Position numbers and translations under genes: made by a program
In this document: positions 52,398 to 62,900 of the stretch, piece by piece
How the letters are laid out: the number at the start of each line of letters is the position of its first letter
Numbering within the stretch: position 1 is the stretch's first letter
Origin: Methylotenera sp.
Lineage (GTDB): Bacteria; Pseudomonadota; Gammaproteobacteria; Burkholderiales; Methylophilaceae
Reading direction: 5' to 3'
Assembly (NCBI GenBank): GCA_030693535.1
Contig: JAUYAL010000009.1
Location: forward strand, 19,035 to 83,034
Length of the DNA: 64,000 nucleotides
Notes under the pieces: generated by a model
The model's input: the letters and a program-made list of their open reading frames with translations, nothing else
Database searches by the model: none
Told to the model about the DNA's origin: nothing

Positions 52398-53680
52398 TGA
52401 ATAAAGCAACAAAACAACATAACGATAGTCTTTTACGCTTTATGACTTGCGGTAGCGTGGATGACGGCAAAAGCACCCTCATCGGACGCCTGCTATTTGA
52501 TACCAAAACTATTTTAGCTGATACCTTAACGCAAATTTCTAACACCTCGAAAAAACGTGGTATGGAAGCGGTAGATTTATCTTTACTCACTGATGGATTG
52601 CAAGCTGAACGCGAGCAAGGCATTACCATAGACGTGGCCTATCGTTACTTTTCAACGGGCACGCGTAAATATATTATTGCCGATGCCCCAGGCCATGAAC
52701 AATACACACGCAATATGGTGACAGCGGCTTCGACTGCTAACTTAGCGATTATCTTGATTGATGCGCGCCGTGGTGTTTTAACGCAAACACGTCGTCACAG
52801 TTATTTGGCGCATTTAGTTGGCATTCAACATATTGTTGTTGCCGTCAATAAAATGGATTTAGTGAATTATGACCAAGCGACTTATGACAAAATATGTGCA
52901 GATTATTTAGCTTTTGCTAAAGAAATTGGTTTTGCCCAAGCTAGAGATATTCGTTTCTTACCAATGTCTGCTCTAGCAGGTGACATGTTAGTTGACCGCC
53001 TAGAAAATATGCCTTGGTACACTGGTGAAACATTACTGGAAATGTTAGAAAAAGCACCTGCTGCACATACTGAAGGTAACGAAGAATTCCGATTCCCCGT
53101 GCAATTTGTCTGTCGTCCACATGCCAGCGCAGACGCTGACTTGCACGATTTTAGAGGCTTTATGGGGCGCATTGAAAGTGGCGATATTAAAGTGGGTGAT
53201 GCCGTCACTGTGCTTCCAAATGGCTATCAATCAAAAGTTAAAGCCATTCAAATAGGTGATGCACAATTACATAGTGCGCAAACTGAGCAAAGTGTCACGC
53301 TTTTGTTAGAAGATGAAATCGACACATCACGTGGCGATATTATTGTAAAAACTGGCAGCGTTATTGAGCCCGTCAAGCAAATTGAAGCATTTGTATGCTG
53401 GCTGTCTGAAACACCGATGTCCACAGCACGCACTTATGTGATTCGCCATACGACACGTGAATCAAAAGCAAAAATTGGCGCAATTGCTTACAAAGTAGAT
53501 GTAAACACTCTTGAACAACAAACGACGACTGACTTAAAAATGAATGATATTGCGCGTATGACATTTAAACTTGCACAACCACTCATGGTAGATAGTTACA
53601 ATATCAATCGCGCAACAGGTGCATTTATTGTGATTGATGAGAGTACGAATAACACGGTGGGTGCCGGTATGATTGTTTAA
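52397..53680 (+). CDS. cysN: Sulfate adenylyltransferase subunit 1 (GTPase)
   Basis: A 427-residue EF-Tu-like GTPase that drives CysD. G1 is GSVDDGKSTLIGRLL, G3 is DAPGHEQYTRNM, and G4 is AVNKMDL. ERGITIDVAYR-like switch I is present as EQGITIDVAYRYF. There is no fused CysC (APS kinase) domain, so only APS is made by this pair. This agrees with the APS-type CysH. Confidence 0.95.
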   Translation: MNKATKQHNDSLLRFMTCGSVDDGKSTLIGRLLFDTKTILADTLTQISNTSKKRGMEAVDLSLLTDGLQAEREQGITIDVAYRYFSTGTRKYIIADAPGHEQYTRNMVTAASTANLAIILIDARRGVLTQTRRHSYLAHLVGIQHIVVAVNKMDLVNYDQATYDKICADYLAFAKEIGFAQARDIRFLPMSALAGDMLVDRLENMPWYTGETLLEMLEKAPAAHTEGNEEFRFPVQFVCRPHASADADLHDFRGFMGRIESGDIKVGDAVTVLPNGYQSKVKAIQIGDAQLHSAQTEQSVTLLLEDEIDTSRGDIIVKTGSVIEPVKQIEAFVCWLSETPMSTARTYVIRHTTRESKAKIGAIAYKVDVNTLEQQTTTDLKMNDIARMTFKLAQPLMVDSYNINRATGAFIVIDESTNNTVGAGMIV

Positions 53681-53689
53681 CTCACAAAC

Positions 53690-53715
53690 GTCATTTTGAA
53701 TACGTTCAGAATGAC
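53690..53715. other. Hairpin after cysN
   Basis: GTCATT (53690-53695) pairs with AATGAC (53710-53715), and an inner TGAA/TTCA adds four more pairs after one mismatch. There is no T-run after the stem. It may be a 3' end hairpin or a short dispersed repeat. Confidence 0.45.
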
Positions 53716-53799
53716 AACCCTAAGAATTAAGCCAAGCAAATTAACAAAATTTCTAATAAAATAACGTTTTAGCATTTAACGCTGTAAAAGGATTCGTAA

Positions 53800-54123
53800 A
53801 TGACTTATGTAGTGACCGAAAATTGTATTCAATGCAAATTTACTGATTGTGTGGATGTTTGTCCAGTAGATTGCTTTGTAGAAGGCCCAAACTTCTTAGC
53901 GATTGATCCAGATGAGTGCATTGATTGCACACTATGCGTTGCAGAATGTCCCGCTGAAGCGATTTTTGCTGAAGATGATGTACCAGCAGACCAGCAAGAT
54001 TTTATTGCGCTAAACGCCCGATTAGCCAAAGTTTGGCCTGTGATTACCTCACGTAAACCTGCACTTGAAGATGCTGAAGCCATGAACGGCGTGCCAGGCA
54101 AATTAGACTTACTCATAGAGTAA
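53800..54123 (+). CDS. fdxA: Seven-iron ferredoxin
   Basis: A 107-residue ferredoxin with one [3Fe-4S] and one [4Fe-4S] cluster. The first cysteine set is C9, C12, C17, C21 and C25 ([18 protein letters not shown]) and the second is C40, C43, C46 and C50 ([12 protein letters not shown]). The long C-terminal tail is normal for FdxA. Its closeness to the cys operon (119 bases) and the missing cysJ make it a candidate donor for CysI, which is inference. GGATTC lies close before the ATG. Confidence 0.92.
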   Translation: MTYVVTENCIQCKFTDCVDVCPVDCFVEGPNFLAIDPDECIDCTLCVAECPAEAIFAEDDVPADQQDFIALNARLAKVWPVITSRKPALEDAEAMNGVPGKLDLLIE

Positions 54124-54147
54124 ATATTGACGATGTAGTTTCAGAAC

Positions 54148-54171
54148 AAAAGGAGGCTGCAGCCTCCTTTT
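54148..54171 (+). terminator. Rho-independent terminator after fdxA
   Basis: A perfect 24-bp palindrome: AAAAGGAGGCTG followed at once by CAGCCTCCTTTT. GC-rich core with A- and T-tracts on its two sides, 24 bases after the fdxA stop. It could work in both directions. Confidence 0.75.
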
Positions 54172-54205
54172 GTCATTCAAACACATCCAACTGAACTACC
54201 ATAAA

Positions 54206-54724
54206 ATGCTTCCACCCCTCAAATACCTACAGCACTACCCTGCACTTTTGCAAGATAAAATTCGGCAGCTACAATCAAAAAATAGGCTTGGAGATTATAT
54301 TGTGGAGCGCTATCCGCTTCTTCATACTATACAAACTGACAAAGCACTCTATCAATACAGTAATAATATTAAGCAAGAATTTCTACGCAACGCACCACTT
54401 TTAGACAAAGTACATTATGACAACAAGCTGACTATAGATCATCATGCGCTTGGCCTTAACACGGCAATTTCTCGCGTGCAGGGTGGAAAATTGAAAGCCA
54501 AAAAAGAGATTCGAATCTCTTCATTTTTTAAAGAAACGCCAGCAGACTTTTTACGGATGATTGTTGTTCACGAACTTGCGCATCTTAAAGAACGCAATCA
54601 CGACAAAGCGTTCTACCAACTCTGTCAATACATGGAACCAGATTACCATCAACTAGAATTTGATTGTCGTGTTTACTTATTGTGGAAAAGTGAAAATAAC
54701 CCTAATCATGTTTTGGATAAATAA
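54206..54724 (+). CDS. YgjP-like (DUF45/M48-type) metallopeptidase
   Basis: A 172-residue protein with the zinc motif VVHELAHLKERNHDKAFY (HExxH plus downstream His), as in YgjP. The core KKEIRISSFFKETPADFLRMIVVHELAH is typical. A TTG start at 54170 is inside the fdxA terminator; ATG 54206 (MLPPLKYLQHY) is therefore preferred. The function of the family is not known. It is not preceded by an obvious ribosome binding site. Confidence 0.72.
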   Translation: MLPPLKYLQHYPALLQDKIRQLQSKNRLGDYIVERYPLLHTIQTDKALYQYSNNIKQEFLRNAPLLDKVHYDNKLTIDHHALGLNTAISRVQGGKLKAKKEIRISSFFKETPADFLRMIVVHELAHLKERNHDKAFYQLCQYMEPDYHQLEFDCRVYLLWKSENNPNHVLDK

Positions 54725-54727
54725 TAT

Positions 54728-54736
54728 TGCTATAAT
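54728..54736 (+). promoter_or_regulatory. Extended -10 promoter of the MgtC gene
   Basis: TTGCTATAAT contains a consensus TATAAT (54731-54736) with the TGn extension directly before. The -35 region is weak, as extended -10 promoters allow. The start of transcription would leave an untranslated leader of about 54 bases that contains the palindrome at 54758-54775. Confidence 0.5.
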
Positions 54737-54757
54737 ATTGTTTTTAAAGTAAAAATT

Positions 54758-54775
54758 AATTCTTTTAAAAGAATT
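54758..54775. promoter_or_regulatory. 18-bp perfect palindrome in the MgtC leader
   Basis: AATTCTTTTAAAAGAATT is its own reverse complement and ends 21 bases before the mgtC-type ATG (54797). It could be an operator or, in RNA, a hairpin without a true loop, which makes the former more likely. Confidence 0.45.
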
Positions 54776-54796
54776 TACATATTGAGAGATATTTAA

Positions 54797-55279
54797 ATGA
54801 TAGAAATATTGAATGAAGTATGGAAAACAATACAATCTGAGTTTTCAGACATATCAAACGTAACGCAAGCCACGACATTAATATTAAGGCTAGTTAGCGC
54901 CTCAATTTTGGGAGGTCTAATAGGTTATGAAAGAGAGTTAAAGGGAAAGTCAGCCGGTCTTCGGACGCACATGCTGGTAGCGCTTGGATCAGCTTTGTTT
55001 ATTATAACGCCTCAACAAGCGGGTGCATCGCCAGAAGATATTTCAAGAATTTTACAAGGGCTAATCGCAGGTATAGGTTTTTTGGGTGCTGGTGCAATCA
55101 TGATCGGCCAGCAAAAGGAAAATGAAACTGGTTTGACAACAGCTGCATCGGTCTGGATAACTGCAGCAATTGGAATTACTGTTGGTATAGGCTTAGAAAC
55201 CACAGCTGTTATAAGCACACTTTTAACCTTATTGATATTGGCTTCGGCTCCAAAGGTTGCAAATAAGTCAAAAAAATAA
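54797..55279 (+). CDS. MgtC/SapB family inner membrane protein
   Basis: A 160-residue membrane protein with four helices. LVSASILGGLIGYERELKGKSAGLRTHMLVALGSALFII in outline is the MgtC N-terminal signature, and RILQGLIAGIGFLGAGAIM follows. It lacks the C-terminal ACT-like domain of true virulence MgtC, as in SapB-type forms. GAGAGATA before the ATG serves as a ribosome site. Confidence 0.88.
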   Translation: MIEILNEVWKTIQSEFSDISNVTQATTLILRLVSASILGGLIGYERELKGKSAGLRTHMLVALGSALFIITPQQAGASPEDISRILQGLIAGIGFLGAGAIMIGQQKENETGLTTAASVWITAAIGITVGIGLETTAVISTLLTLLILASAPKVANKSKK

Positions 55280-55412
55280 TCAGCAAATCGAGAGGAAATT
55301 TAAAATTTTGAATTGATCTTGATGACTTTTTATAAAGACTGTTTATTAGCAATGTTCGTGAGTCCGCCTCAGAAAATATTTTGGTTTATGTAACGAATGG
55401 TATGGTGATGAT

Positions 55413-56930
55413 ATGAATATAAATACAACGGCTAGCAAATCGCTATTGGTTATGGGGTTATCAATTGCATTTATTAGCCCTGCAATCGCATTAGATTTAT
55501 ATGTAGATAATGACACTCAACAGATCTACGCTGCACCAGGTGCCAATAGAGTGAAACTTGGATCATTTGAAAAAACTGAGGAGATAGATAAATTAAAAGC
55601 AACGCTAAAAGCTGAAATTGAAGCAGAGCTAAAATCCAAGCAAGTTGCTCAAACAGAAAAACAAGAAGGCACCTCAAAAGCAAGCGCCACTTTAGATGCA
55701 GGCTTGTCCGAAAATTTTAAAGTCAGTCCAGTTGAACCGCCAGTTAAAAAAAGCAATACTTCTGCCAATGTCAGCTATGGAAAAAACGGCTTTGAATTTA
55801 AAACGGATAACGATAAATTCTCACTCGCGATTCAAAACAGAGTACAAGCACGCTATGCTGAGCCTTTCGATAGTGACCCCCGCACACTGTCCGATTTAGA
55901 TAGGGACGAAAAATCATTCATGATTCGCCGTGCCCGCACAAAACTCAATGGCCATGCATATGCGCCTTGGTTAAAGTATTACTTGCAATATGACTGGTCT
56001 CAACCAATATTAAGAGATCTAAATCTGACGATTGATAAATATAAGTGGGCGCAAGTGAGGGTTGGGCGCGGCAAGGTGACTTATAACAATGAGCGGGTTG
56101 CCTCATCTGGTAGTCAACAATTTGTTAATAGGTCTATTGTTAATGACGTTTTTACTGTTGACCGTCAGCAAGGTATTGAGGTTAAAGGAAATTTATTTAC
56201 CGGCTCCTGGTATGATTTTACTTACTATGCTGGCGTATTCACGGGCATGGGGATAGGTGAGAGAAATAATGACGATAGCAACATGATGTACTCTGGTAGA
56301 TTGCAATGGAACGCACTAGGAGGTGAAATGAAATTTAGCCAGTCTGATATTGAGTTTCATGATAAGCCAGCATTAAACATATCAATTGCAGCCAATTCAA
56401 ACAGAAGCAAATGTACTGCTTTTGAAACTGACAGCAGAAGCTGTAGAAGCTTAACTGATTTGATTGCACTAAATACTAACAGATACAGAGACCCATCCAA
56501 AGCTCTCAAAGACGGCGGTCCAAAATCCGGCCAGTATGAAATCAATCAAATGATGGAAGAAGTCCATTTTAAATGGAATGGTTTTTCCTTTTTACATGAA
56601 CTGCATGCCAAGAAAATTAAAGACACACTTAACAATGATGAAGAAACAGATTTGTTAGGCGGCTTTGTTCAGGCAGGGTACTTCCCGCATAGTCAAATAA
56701 ATTTCATACCTAGAAACCTTGAGTTTGCTGGGCGTTATGCTTTTGTCGACATGGATACAGACCGAAATAATGACAAGCAGACTGAGCTTAGTGCTGTCAT
56801 TAATTACTTCATGGAAGGCCACTTCAACAAACTCAGCTTACAATTAAGCAGGCTCTCTGTAGAGGAGCCAATTAAACTCAAAAAAGATGCTGAAAATAGA
56901 CTTTGGGCACAATGGGATTTTTCTTTTTAA
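55413..56930 (+). CDS. OprP/OprO-type porin
   Basis: A 505-residue outer membrane protein with a signal peptide (KSLLVMGLSIAFISPAIALD). A charged coiled-coil segment rich in Lys and Glu (about 48-95) precedes the barrel, as in OprP/OprO proteins. FSLAIQNRVQARYAEPF, MIRRARTKLNGHAYAPWLKYYLQYD and the final WAQWDFSF (C-terminal Phe for barrel assembly) are characteristic. It is probably an anion or phosphate pore; the selectivity is not shown by the sequence. Confidence 0.82.
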   Translation: MNINTTASKSLLVMGLSIAFISPAIALDLYVDNDTQQIYAAPGANRVKLGSFEKTEEIDKLKATLKAEIEAELKSKQVAQTEKQEGTSKASATLDAGLSENFKVSPVEPPVKKSNTSANVSYGKNGFEFKTDNDKFSLAIQNRVQARYAEPFDSDPRTLSDLDRDEKSFMIRRARTKLNGHAYAPWLKYYLQYDWSQPILRDLNLTIDKYKWAQVRVGRGKVTYNNERVASSGSQQFVNRSIVNDVFTVDRQQGIEVKGNLFTGSWYDFTYYAGVFTGMGIGERNNDDSNMMYSGRLQWNALGGEMKFSQSDIEFHDKPALNISIAANSNRSKCTAFETDSRSCRSLTDLIALNTNRYRDPSKALKDGGPKSGQYEINQMMEEVHFKWNGFSFLHELHAKKIKDTLNNDEETDLLGGFVQAGYFPHSQINFIPRNLEFAGRYAFVDMDTDRNNDKQTELSAVINYFMEGHFNKLSLQLSRLSVEEPIKLKKDAENRLWAQWDFSF

Positions 56931-56953
56931 ATATTATTTTTTGTACAATAAAC

Positions 56954-56978
56954 AAAAGGCCACGAATCTTGGCCTTTT
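56954..56978. terminator. Bidirectional terminator between the porin and the first chemoreceptor
   Basis: AAAAGGCCA (56954-56962) and TGGCCTTTT (56970-56978) form a nine-pair stem with a seven-base loop, with A- and T-tracts at the two ends. The genes on both sides converge on it. Confidence 0.8.
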
Positions 56979-57006
56979 GATTCTTAAAAATTGCTATCAG
57001 TAAAAC

Positions 57007-59652
57007 TTAAAACTCAGCCCAATCGCCATCATCATTTCCTAATTTAATCGCACCCTGCACTTGCTTAATGGCGGAAGGCTTTGCTGTAGGCATTCTTAAA
57101 GCAGGCTTTATTACCTTGCTTACTGAGCTACGCATTGGGCTACTATTTGCACGTTTGTTGGAACCTGGTGTGCCGTCTATTTGAAAAATACTTACCGCAT
57201 TCATCAACTCATCGGCTTGCTCCATTAGCGATTCAGCGGCAGCAGCGGCTTCTTCAACCAAGGCAGTGTTTTGTTGTGTCACATCATCCATTTTAATAAT
57301 CGCTTCGTTTACTTGCACAATACCAACACTTTGCTCCTGTGAGGCAGCGGCAATTTCACCAATAATGTCAGATACGCGTTTAACCGAACTCACAATTTCT
57401 TGCATTGTGGTGCCGGCATTTTCAACTTGGCGTGTGCCTTCGGCAGTTTTGCTGACTGAATCTGTAATCAGCTCTTTAATCTCTTTCGCTGCACTGGCAG
57501 AACGTTGTGCCAAGTTACGCACTTCACCCGCTACTACCGCAAAGCCTCGACCCTGCTCACCTGCTCGGGCTGCTTCTACCGCGGCATTCAGTGCAAGAAT
57601 GTTAGTTTGGAAGGCAATGCCATCAATCACTGAAATAATGTCTTCAATCTTTTTAGCACTGCTGTTAATGGCGCTCATTGTGGCAACAACCTCTGCGACA
57701 ACATCACCACCTTTCACTGCCACTCCTGAAGCCGTGATTGAAAGCTGATTCGCTTGTTTCGCATTATCTGCATTCTGTTTCACAGTCGCTGAAAGTTCAT
57801 CCATACTGGCGGCCGTTTTCTCAAGCGAAGCCGCTTGGTCTTCAGTACGGCGTGAAAGATCGGTATTACCTTGCGCGATTTCTTTGGCAGCGGTGCTAAT
57901 AGTCTCAATAGCCACTTTAACGGTAGCGATTGGGTTAGCAACCATTTCCAATGTCTCGTTCATACCTTCTACAATTTTACTAAAATCACCATGATGACTA
58001 GATGCGTCAGCGCGGACTGAAATACGACCATCTCGTGCAGAATCAGCAAGCATTTGTACGTCAGCATTTAATGCCTTTAAATTGCTGCGTACTTGCTCAA
58101 TTGCTTCATTCGCGAAAGCACGTTTTCCAGGGAATTTTTCAAGTGGCGCATCAAAATTACCTTCGCCAAATTCTTTAATACATACCAATACTTTATCGGT
58201 CAAATCAATTTGGCCAGCCACAATCGTATTCACTGAGGTTGCCAGCTCAGCAAAGCCACCTTTAAACATATGTGCATGCAAAGTCATATCAGTGTTACCT
58301 TGCACGTGCTCGTTAGTGACCCATTTTACTGAATCTACAATACCTTTTAACTTACCTTGCAGGCGATCTAAACTCTTATTAATATCAGCTTTTTTACCAG
58401 GATATTGTTTCACTACTGCAGTAAAGTCGCCATCACCCAAAGAACGCATCATTTGAATCATCTCTTCTTTTTCACGTATATGCGCAGCGACCATGTTATT
58501 GACATCTTGCGCCATCTCGACATAAACACCGCCACCTTTACATTGCGTCACATCAATTAAATAGTCAGTATTACCCAGATCATGCTCTGTTGACATTTTT
58601 TGCATATCTGCAATAAAGCCTCTTACATTGGTACGCAAACCTTCAATACCCAGATTAATAACAGCTTGCTCGCCAGAAAATTTCTCCAATGGCGCATCAA
58701 AATTACCTTGGGCAAATTCATTTACACATTTCGCTGTTTTTGTTAAAACAGACCCTTGCAATGCCAATAAATTATTAATTCCTTCAGCCACTTTGCGGAA
58801 TTCTCCGTTAAAGTCTTCGGCATCAAATCTAGCCACTTCTGATGAATTCTGGTTACGCGCAACAATCTTACCCAATCCGTCGTTCAAGCTTCTAATAGAT
58901 TGCATCAGATTACGCATCGAATACATTACGCTGGAATTGTCACCTGCCGCCAGTACAAAGTTATGGTTAAAATCTCCCTGTGCCAATTTTTCAGCAATAT
59001 AGGCTACATCATTCGGCTCACCACCTACATTGTTTTTTATTTTTCTGTATATTCTGAATAACAGCACAAAAGCGATCAGCCAAGTCAGTGCGTTAATTAA
59101 CGCCTGCACCACGCGCATTTGATTAAGCTGTTTTAAAAACTCAACTTCAGCAGCCAATCTTTGCTCAGTCATGGGTTTCAGCATAGCATCCATCGCACTT
59201 AGCAATGTATCTGCTCGCGCATCAAATGGTCCCATTGAATCATTCCCTGCCTCACGTCCTTCGGAGATATAAATCTCAGCCATTTCCTTGCCGACATCAT
59301 TAAATTCTTTAAATTTAGTGCGAGTGTCACTCACCGCGCCTTTAAAATCTGGGGCTTCATTGGAAAGTTTATCTAATAGCGTATTGCCTGCTTGAAAATG
59401 CGTTTCAGCTTCAGAAAACCCACCGCGCTCACCTGTAGCACTCACATCCTGAAGGAACTGCTGCACCTGCGAAACATGAAACTGCAATGATTGAGCATCA
59501 GAAGAACTCTTCTGAAGTATCTGTAACTTTGCATTTAACAGTTCAATATTGTTAGTCAGCCTATCATTCGCAACAAATGATACGACACCTAGAACAACTA
59601 GCGTGACTGCTAGAAAAGTCGCTGAGCGACGTAAATTAAATGCGTTTTCCAA
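57007..59652 (-). CDS. Methyl-accepting chemotaxis protein (poly-HAMP)
   Basis: A transducer of about 881 residues. A membrane helix ([17 protein letters not shown]), a periplasmic helical domain and a second helix ([21 protein letters not shown]) are followed by several HAMP-like units. Two of these are alike ([13 protein letters not shown] and [13 protein letters not shown]). The signalling tip has [36 protein letters not shown]. The C-terminus ends DGDWAEF, like the CheR/CheB tether NWETF. TTG 59652 is chosen: it has AAGGAG seven bases upstream, while the open frame to 59736 adds a stretch that is not family-like. Confidence 0.87.
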   Translation of the reverse strand: MENAFNLRRSATFLAVTLVVLGVVSFVANDRLTNNIELLNAKLQILQKSSSDAQSLQFHVSQVQQFLQDVSATGERGGFSEAETHFQAGNTLLDKLSNEAPDFKGAVSDTRTKFKEFNDVGKEMAEIYISEGREAGNDSMGPFDARADTLLSAMDAMLKPMTEQRLAAEVEFLKQLNQMRVVQALINALTWLIAFVLLFRIYRKIKNNVGGEPNDVAYIAEKLAQGDFNHNFVLAAGDNSSVMYSMRNLMQSIRSLNDGLGKIVARNQNSSEVARFDAEDFNGEFRKVAEGINNLLALQGSVLTKTAKCVNEFAQGNFDAPLEKFSGEQAVINLGIEGLRTNVRGFIADMQKMSTEHDLGNTDYLIDVTQCKGGGVYVEMAQDVNNMVAAHIREKEEMIQMMRSLGDGDFTAVVKQYPGKKADINKSLDRLQGKLKGIVDSVKWVTNEHVQGNTDMTLHAHMFKGGFAELATSVNTIVAGQIDLTDKVLVCIKEFGEGNFDAPLEKFPGKRAFANEAIEQVRSNLKALNADVQMLADSARDGRISVRADASSHHGDFSKIVEGMNETLEMVANPIATVKVAIETISTAAKEIAQGNTDLSRRTEDQAASLEKTAASMDELSATVKQNADNAKQANQLSITASGVAVKGGDVVAEVVATMSAINSSAKKIEDIISVIDGIAFQTNILALNAAVEAARAGEQGRGFAVVAGEVRNLAQRSASAAKEIKELITDSVSKTAEGTRQVENAGTTMQEIVSSVKRVSDIIGEIAAASQEQSVGIVQVNEAIIKMDDVTQQNTALVEEAAAAAESLMEQADELMNAVSIFQIDGTPGSNKRANSSPMRSSVSKVIKPALRMPTAKPSAIKQVQGAIKLGNDDGDWAEF
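57443..57540 (-). repeat. Shared 98-bp segment in chemoreceptor 1
   Basis: This stretch is identical base for base to 60376-60473 in the next chemoreceptor, including third codon positions. It lies in the DNA for the signalling hairpin. Continued near-identity follows on the 3' side to about 57650. Confidence 0.85.
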
Positions 59653-59939
59653 AATGTAACTCCTTATGTTTATACGGGGACTTCTATAACAGATTACAAA
59701 GACTATTGAACCATTGACTTCATTGCATTCCATCAAGGCTACCTGACTTACCCGTGATTCTTACGAGCTACATACCTACTCTTTCCCCACACAGGGAATA
59801 CTAATTCTTGGCATCCCCACAGAATATATCTGCTAAAGCAAAGTATTCATGTGTGAAAGGCTGGGATGGGTGGCGAAGAATCGCTATAAATCACGATAAT
59901 TTCCACTACCACCCTACCCCTTACTTGGGGGATAAATTA
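59653..59939 (-). other. Leader region between chemoreceptors 1 and 2
   Basis: A 287-base non-coding stretch, largely the promoter and leader of chemoreceptor 1. On the minus strand it has a TTCCC/GGGAA hairpin (near 59784-59799) and CCCC/GGGG bases just after the stop of receptor 2 (near 59915-59933). I could not match it to a known riboswitch; the c-di-GMP-I conserved pattern is not present. Confidence 0.35.
59660..59665 (-). promoter_or_regulatory. Shine-Dalgarno that sets the TTG start of chemoreceptor 1
   Basis: AAGGAG on the minus strand is seven bases from TTG 59652. An in-frame ATT directly before the TTG is four bases from it. The strong ribosome site makes a TTG (or less likely ATT) start the best choice. 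Confidence 0.7.
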
Positions 59940-62900
59940 TTAAAACTCTTCCCAATCACCATCACCAGAGCCTAATTTAATTGCGCCTTGTACTTGTTTA
60001 ATTGGTGCAGCTTTAACTGGTGCTGGTCTTACTACCTTCGTTGCCCCACTGCGCATTGGGTTACTATTTGTACGTTTTTGTTGCTTGAAATTCTGCGTGC
60101 TTTCACCTTCTAATTGAAACACACTCACTGCATTCATTAACTCATCAGCTTGCTCCATCATGGATTCAGCAGCAGCAGCAGCCTCTTCTACCAAAGCGGT
60201 ATTTTGCTGTGTCATGTCATCCATTTTCATTACAGCTTCATTCACTTGCTCAATACCAGCACTTTGCTCGCCTGATGCTGCGGCAATTTCACCAATGATG
60301 TCAGACACGCGTTTCACTGAACTCACAATTTCTTGCATGGTGTTACCGGCATTTTCAACTTGCCTTGTACCTTCAGCAGTTTTGCTGACTGAATCTGTAA
60401 TCAGCTCTTTAATCTCTTTCGCTGCACTGGCAGAACGTTGTGCCAAGTTACGCACTTCACCCGCTACTACCGCGAAACCACGACCCTGCTCACCTGCTCG
60501 GGCTGCTTCTACCGCGGCATTCAGTGCAAGAATGTTGGTTTGGAAGGCAATGCCATCAATCACTGAAATAATGTCTTCAATCTTTTTAGCGCTACTATTA
60601 ATATCACTCATGGTAGTGACAACCTCAGCAACCACATCGCCACCTTTGATAGCCACGCCAGATGCAGCTGAAGCCAATTGATTCGCTTGCTTAGCATTGT
60701 CAGCGTTTTGTTTAACGGTGGAGGAGAGTTCTTCCATGCTGGCAGCAGTTTTTTCTAGTGAGGCCGCCTGCTCTTCTGTACGGCGAGATAAGTCAGCATT
60801 GCCTTGGGCAATCTCTTTTGCCGCTGTGCTAATGGTTTCTACTGCTACTTTAACCGTTGCGATTGGGCCCACAATCATTTCTAGCGTTTCATTCACACCT
60901 TCTACAATCTTACGGAAATCACCTTGATGGCTACTTGCATCTGCACGCACTGAAACACGTCCTTCATTTGCAGCACTTGCAAGCATTTGCACATCACCAA
61001 CTAATGCATTGATAGACTCAATACAAGTATTTAAATTATCTTTAATATTGTTAAAGTCGCCGTTGTAATGATCGGTAATTCTTTCTGGAATATCACCACG
61101 CGCAATGCTGTCCAAATTATTAGCAGCCATATTCAGTGGCGTTACAATCGCATCTAAGGTCGCGTTCAGGCCTTCAATCACTTTACGGTATTCACCCAAA
61201 TGCTGTGTACCATCTGCACGTGTTGTCAGCACCCCCGCTTCGGCAGCTTCTGCTAACAAGTTGCCATCTGCCACTAAGGCTTTAATCGCATAACCACAGG
61301 CATTTAGATTGTTTTTAATGATATTGAAATCACCTTGGTAGTCGCTAGTAATTTCTTTGGGAATCACACCTTTAGATAAATCATCAACGTAAGATGCCGC
61401 CATATTCAGCGGGCCTATCACTGCTTCTAATAAGCGATTCATGCCACTGCTAATATCGCGCATAAAGCCTACTGGCAAAGCAGAAGAGTCAATACGTTGT
61501 TTTAAATTTCCCGCAACAGTTTGCTCTATCAGCTCGGCCACTTTAATTTCAGCATCCACTTCAGCAGTACGATCATTCCATTGAATCATACGGCCGATAT
61601 ATCGACCTTCTGCATTGGTTACAGGATTAAAAGTCAGTTGCAAATGCAAACCAGCCATATCCATATCCATCACTTTTGTACCAGTAAGTGGCCCAACGTA
61701 TTTTTCACGGTCTGCTTCGTTTTCAATATATTTACCTAAGCCACCACCTATTAATTTATCTACTGAAAAATTAGGGTGATGCTTGGATAGCTGAGGTCCC
61801 ATCTTTTTCCATAGTTCAAAACCGGCTATATTCATGTAAATCAAGGTGTTAAATTCATTACCTACAGTCACAGGAACGGTTGAATGATCTAATGCAGATT
61901 TAATACGCTCAATGCCAGAAAATGCTTCAGTATTGTCAAAATCAATACGTGCTTTCAATGCTCTGTAAGCATCCATCACCAGGGTTAGTTCGTCGCGGTG
62001 GCCTGTACGAATTACAGATTCATGTTCAATTCCTTGTGCGCTTGACAACAAATACCTTACTGCATCCCTTACCCGCGGCATAATTGCACGGTAGAGCATC
62101 CAGCCCAACATTGCTGTAATAGCAAGGCCGATTAAAATGGCCATGATAATTTCATTTCTAAGCATGATGTAGTTAGCTTTTGAACTTTGATTATCATCTG
62201 TAGCCATTTGACTAATTAGAATAGTGAGCTCACTAATTTTGTCTGAAAGTGGGTCAATTGCTGGGTACAGCTCAGTCGTAGTAAAAGCCGCAATACGCTG
62301 TGTATCGTTCTTTTGCAGAATATCTTGTAAGTTAGTAGTAGCTAAATTAGCTTTAGCAAATAAAACCTCAACTTCATTTACAAGCATTTTCTCTTTCGGG
62401 TTGAGTGCGCCTGATGTATATAGTTTCCATTGCTTATCAACTTCTTTTAATGCTATTTCAACATTCTCCTGCCCTTGCGCCATTGTCATGTTGCCGTTTC
62501 GCACCTTGTGCGCAGTATCAACAACATTCACTGCATACATATCAGCAACCACTTTTAGCTGCCTTAAGGGGAGTACATGGCCTAGATAAAGAGAATTCGC
62601 ACTATCGTTACTTTGTTTCGTGCCTAAATAGCCAACGTAACCCAGCGATACACAAGAGATTGCAACAGCAACAAAAATACTGATGATTCTTGATTTTAGT
62701 GAGAAATTACGCCTAAAGCTTTTGAGCTTCGCCTTAAGAGTGTCAAGCCAGCCCTGCCCATTTTTAATCACATCATGAAAACGTAGCGCTCCTTCAATCT
62801 GCTGGCGCGTTGCTTTTTTACGCACCGAAATATAACCTGCGTGCTGCCCGTTCTCCACAATTGGTGAAACGATAGCCTCTACCCAATAATGGTCGCCGTT

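Noticed and set aside
57266..57748. Plus-strand ORFs antisense to the chemoreceptor tips (also 60160-60681 and 63743-63961) that look alike
   Set aside because: They resemble each other only because the receptor DNA is nearly identical; they are shadows of the conserved tip.
59653..59939. Possible riboswitch in the chemoreceptor 1 leader (segments recalling c-di-GMP-I)
   Set aside because: The conserved GEMM core could not be found; only simple hairpins are visible. Kept as an undefined leader.
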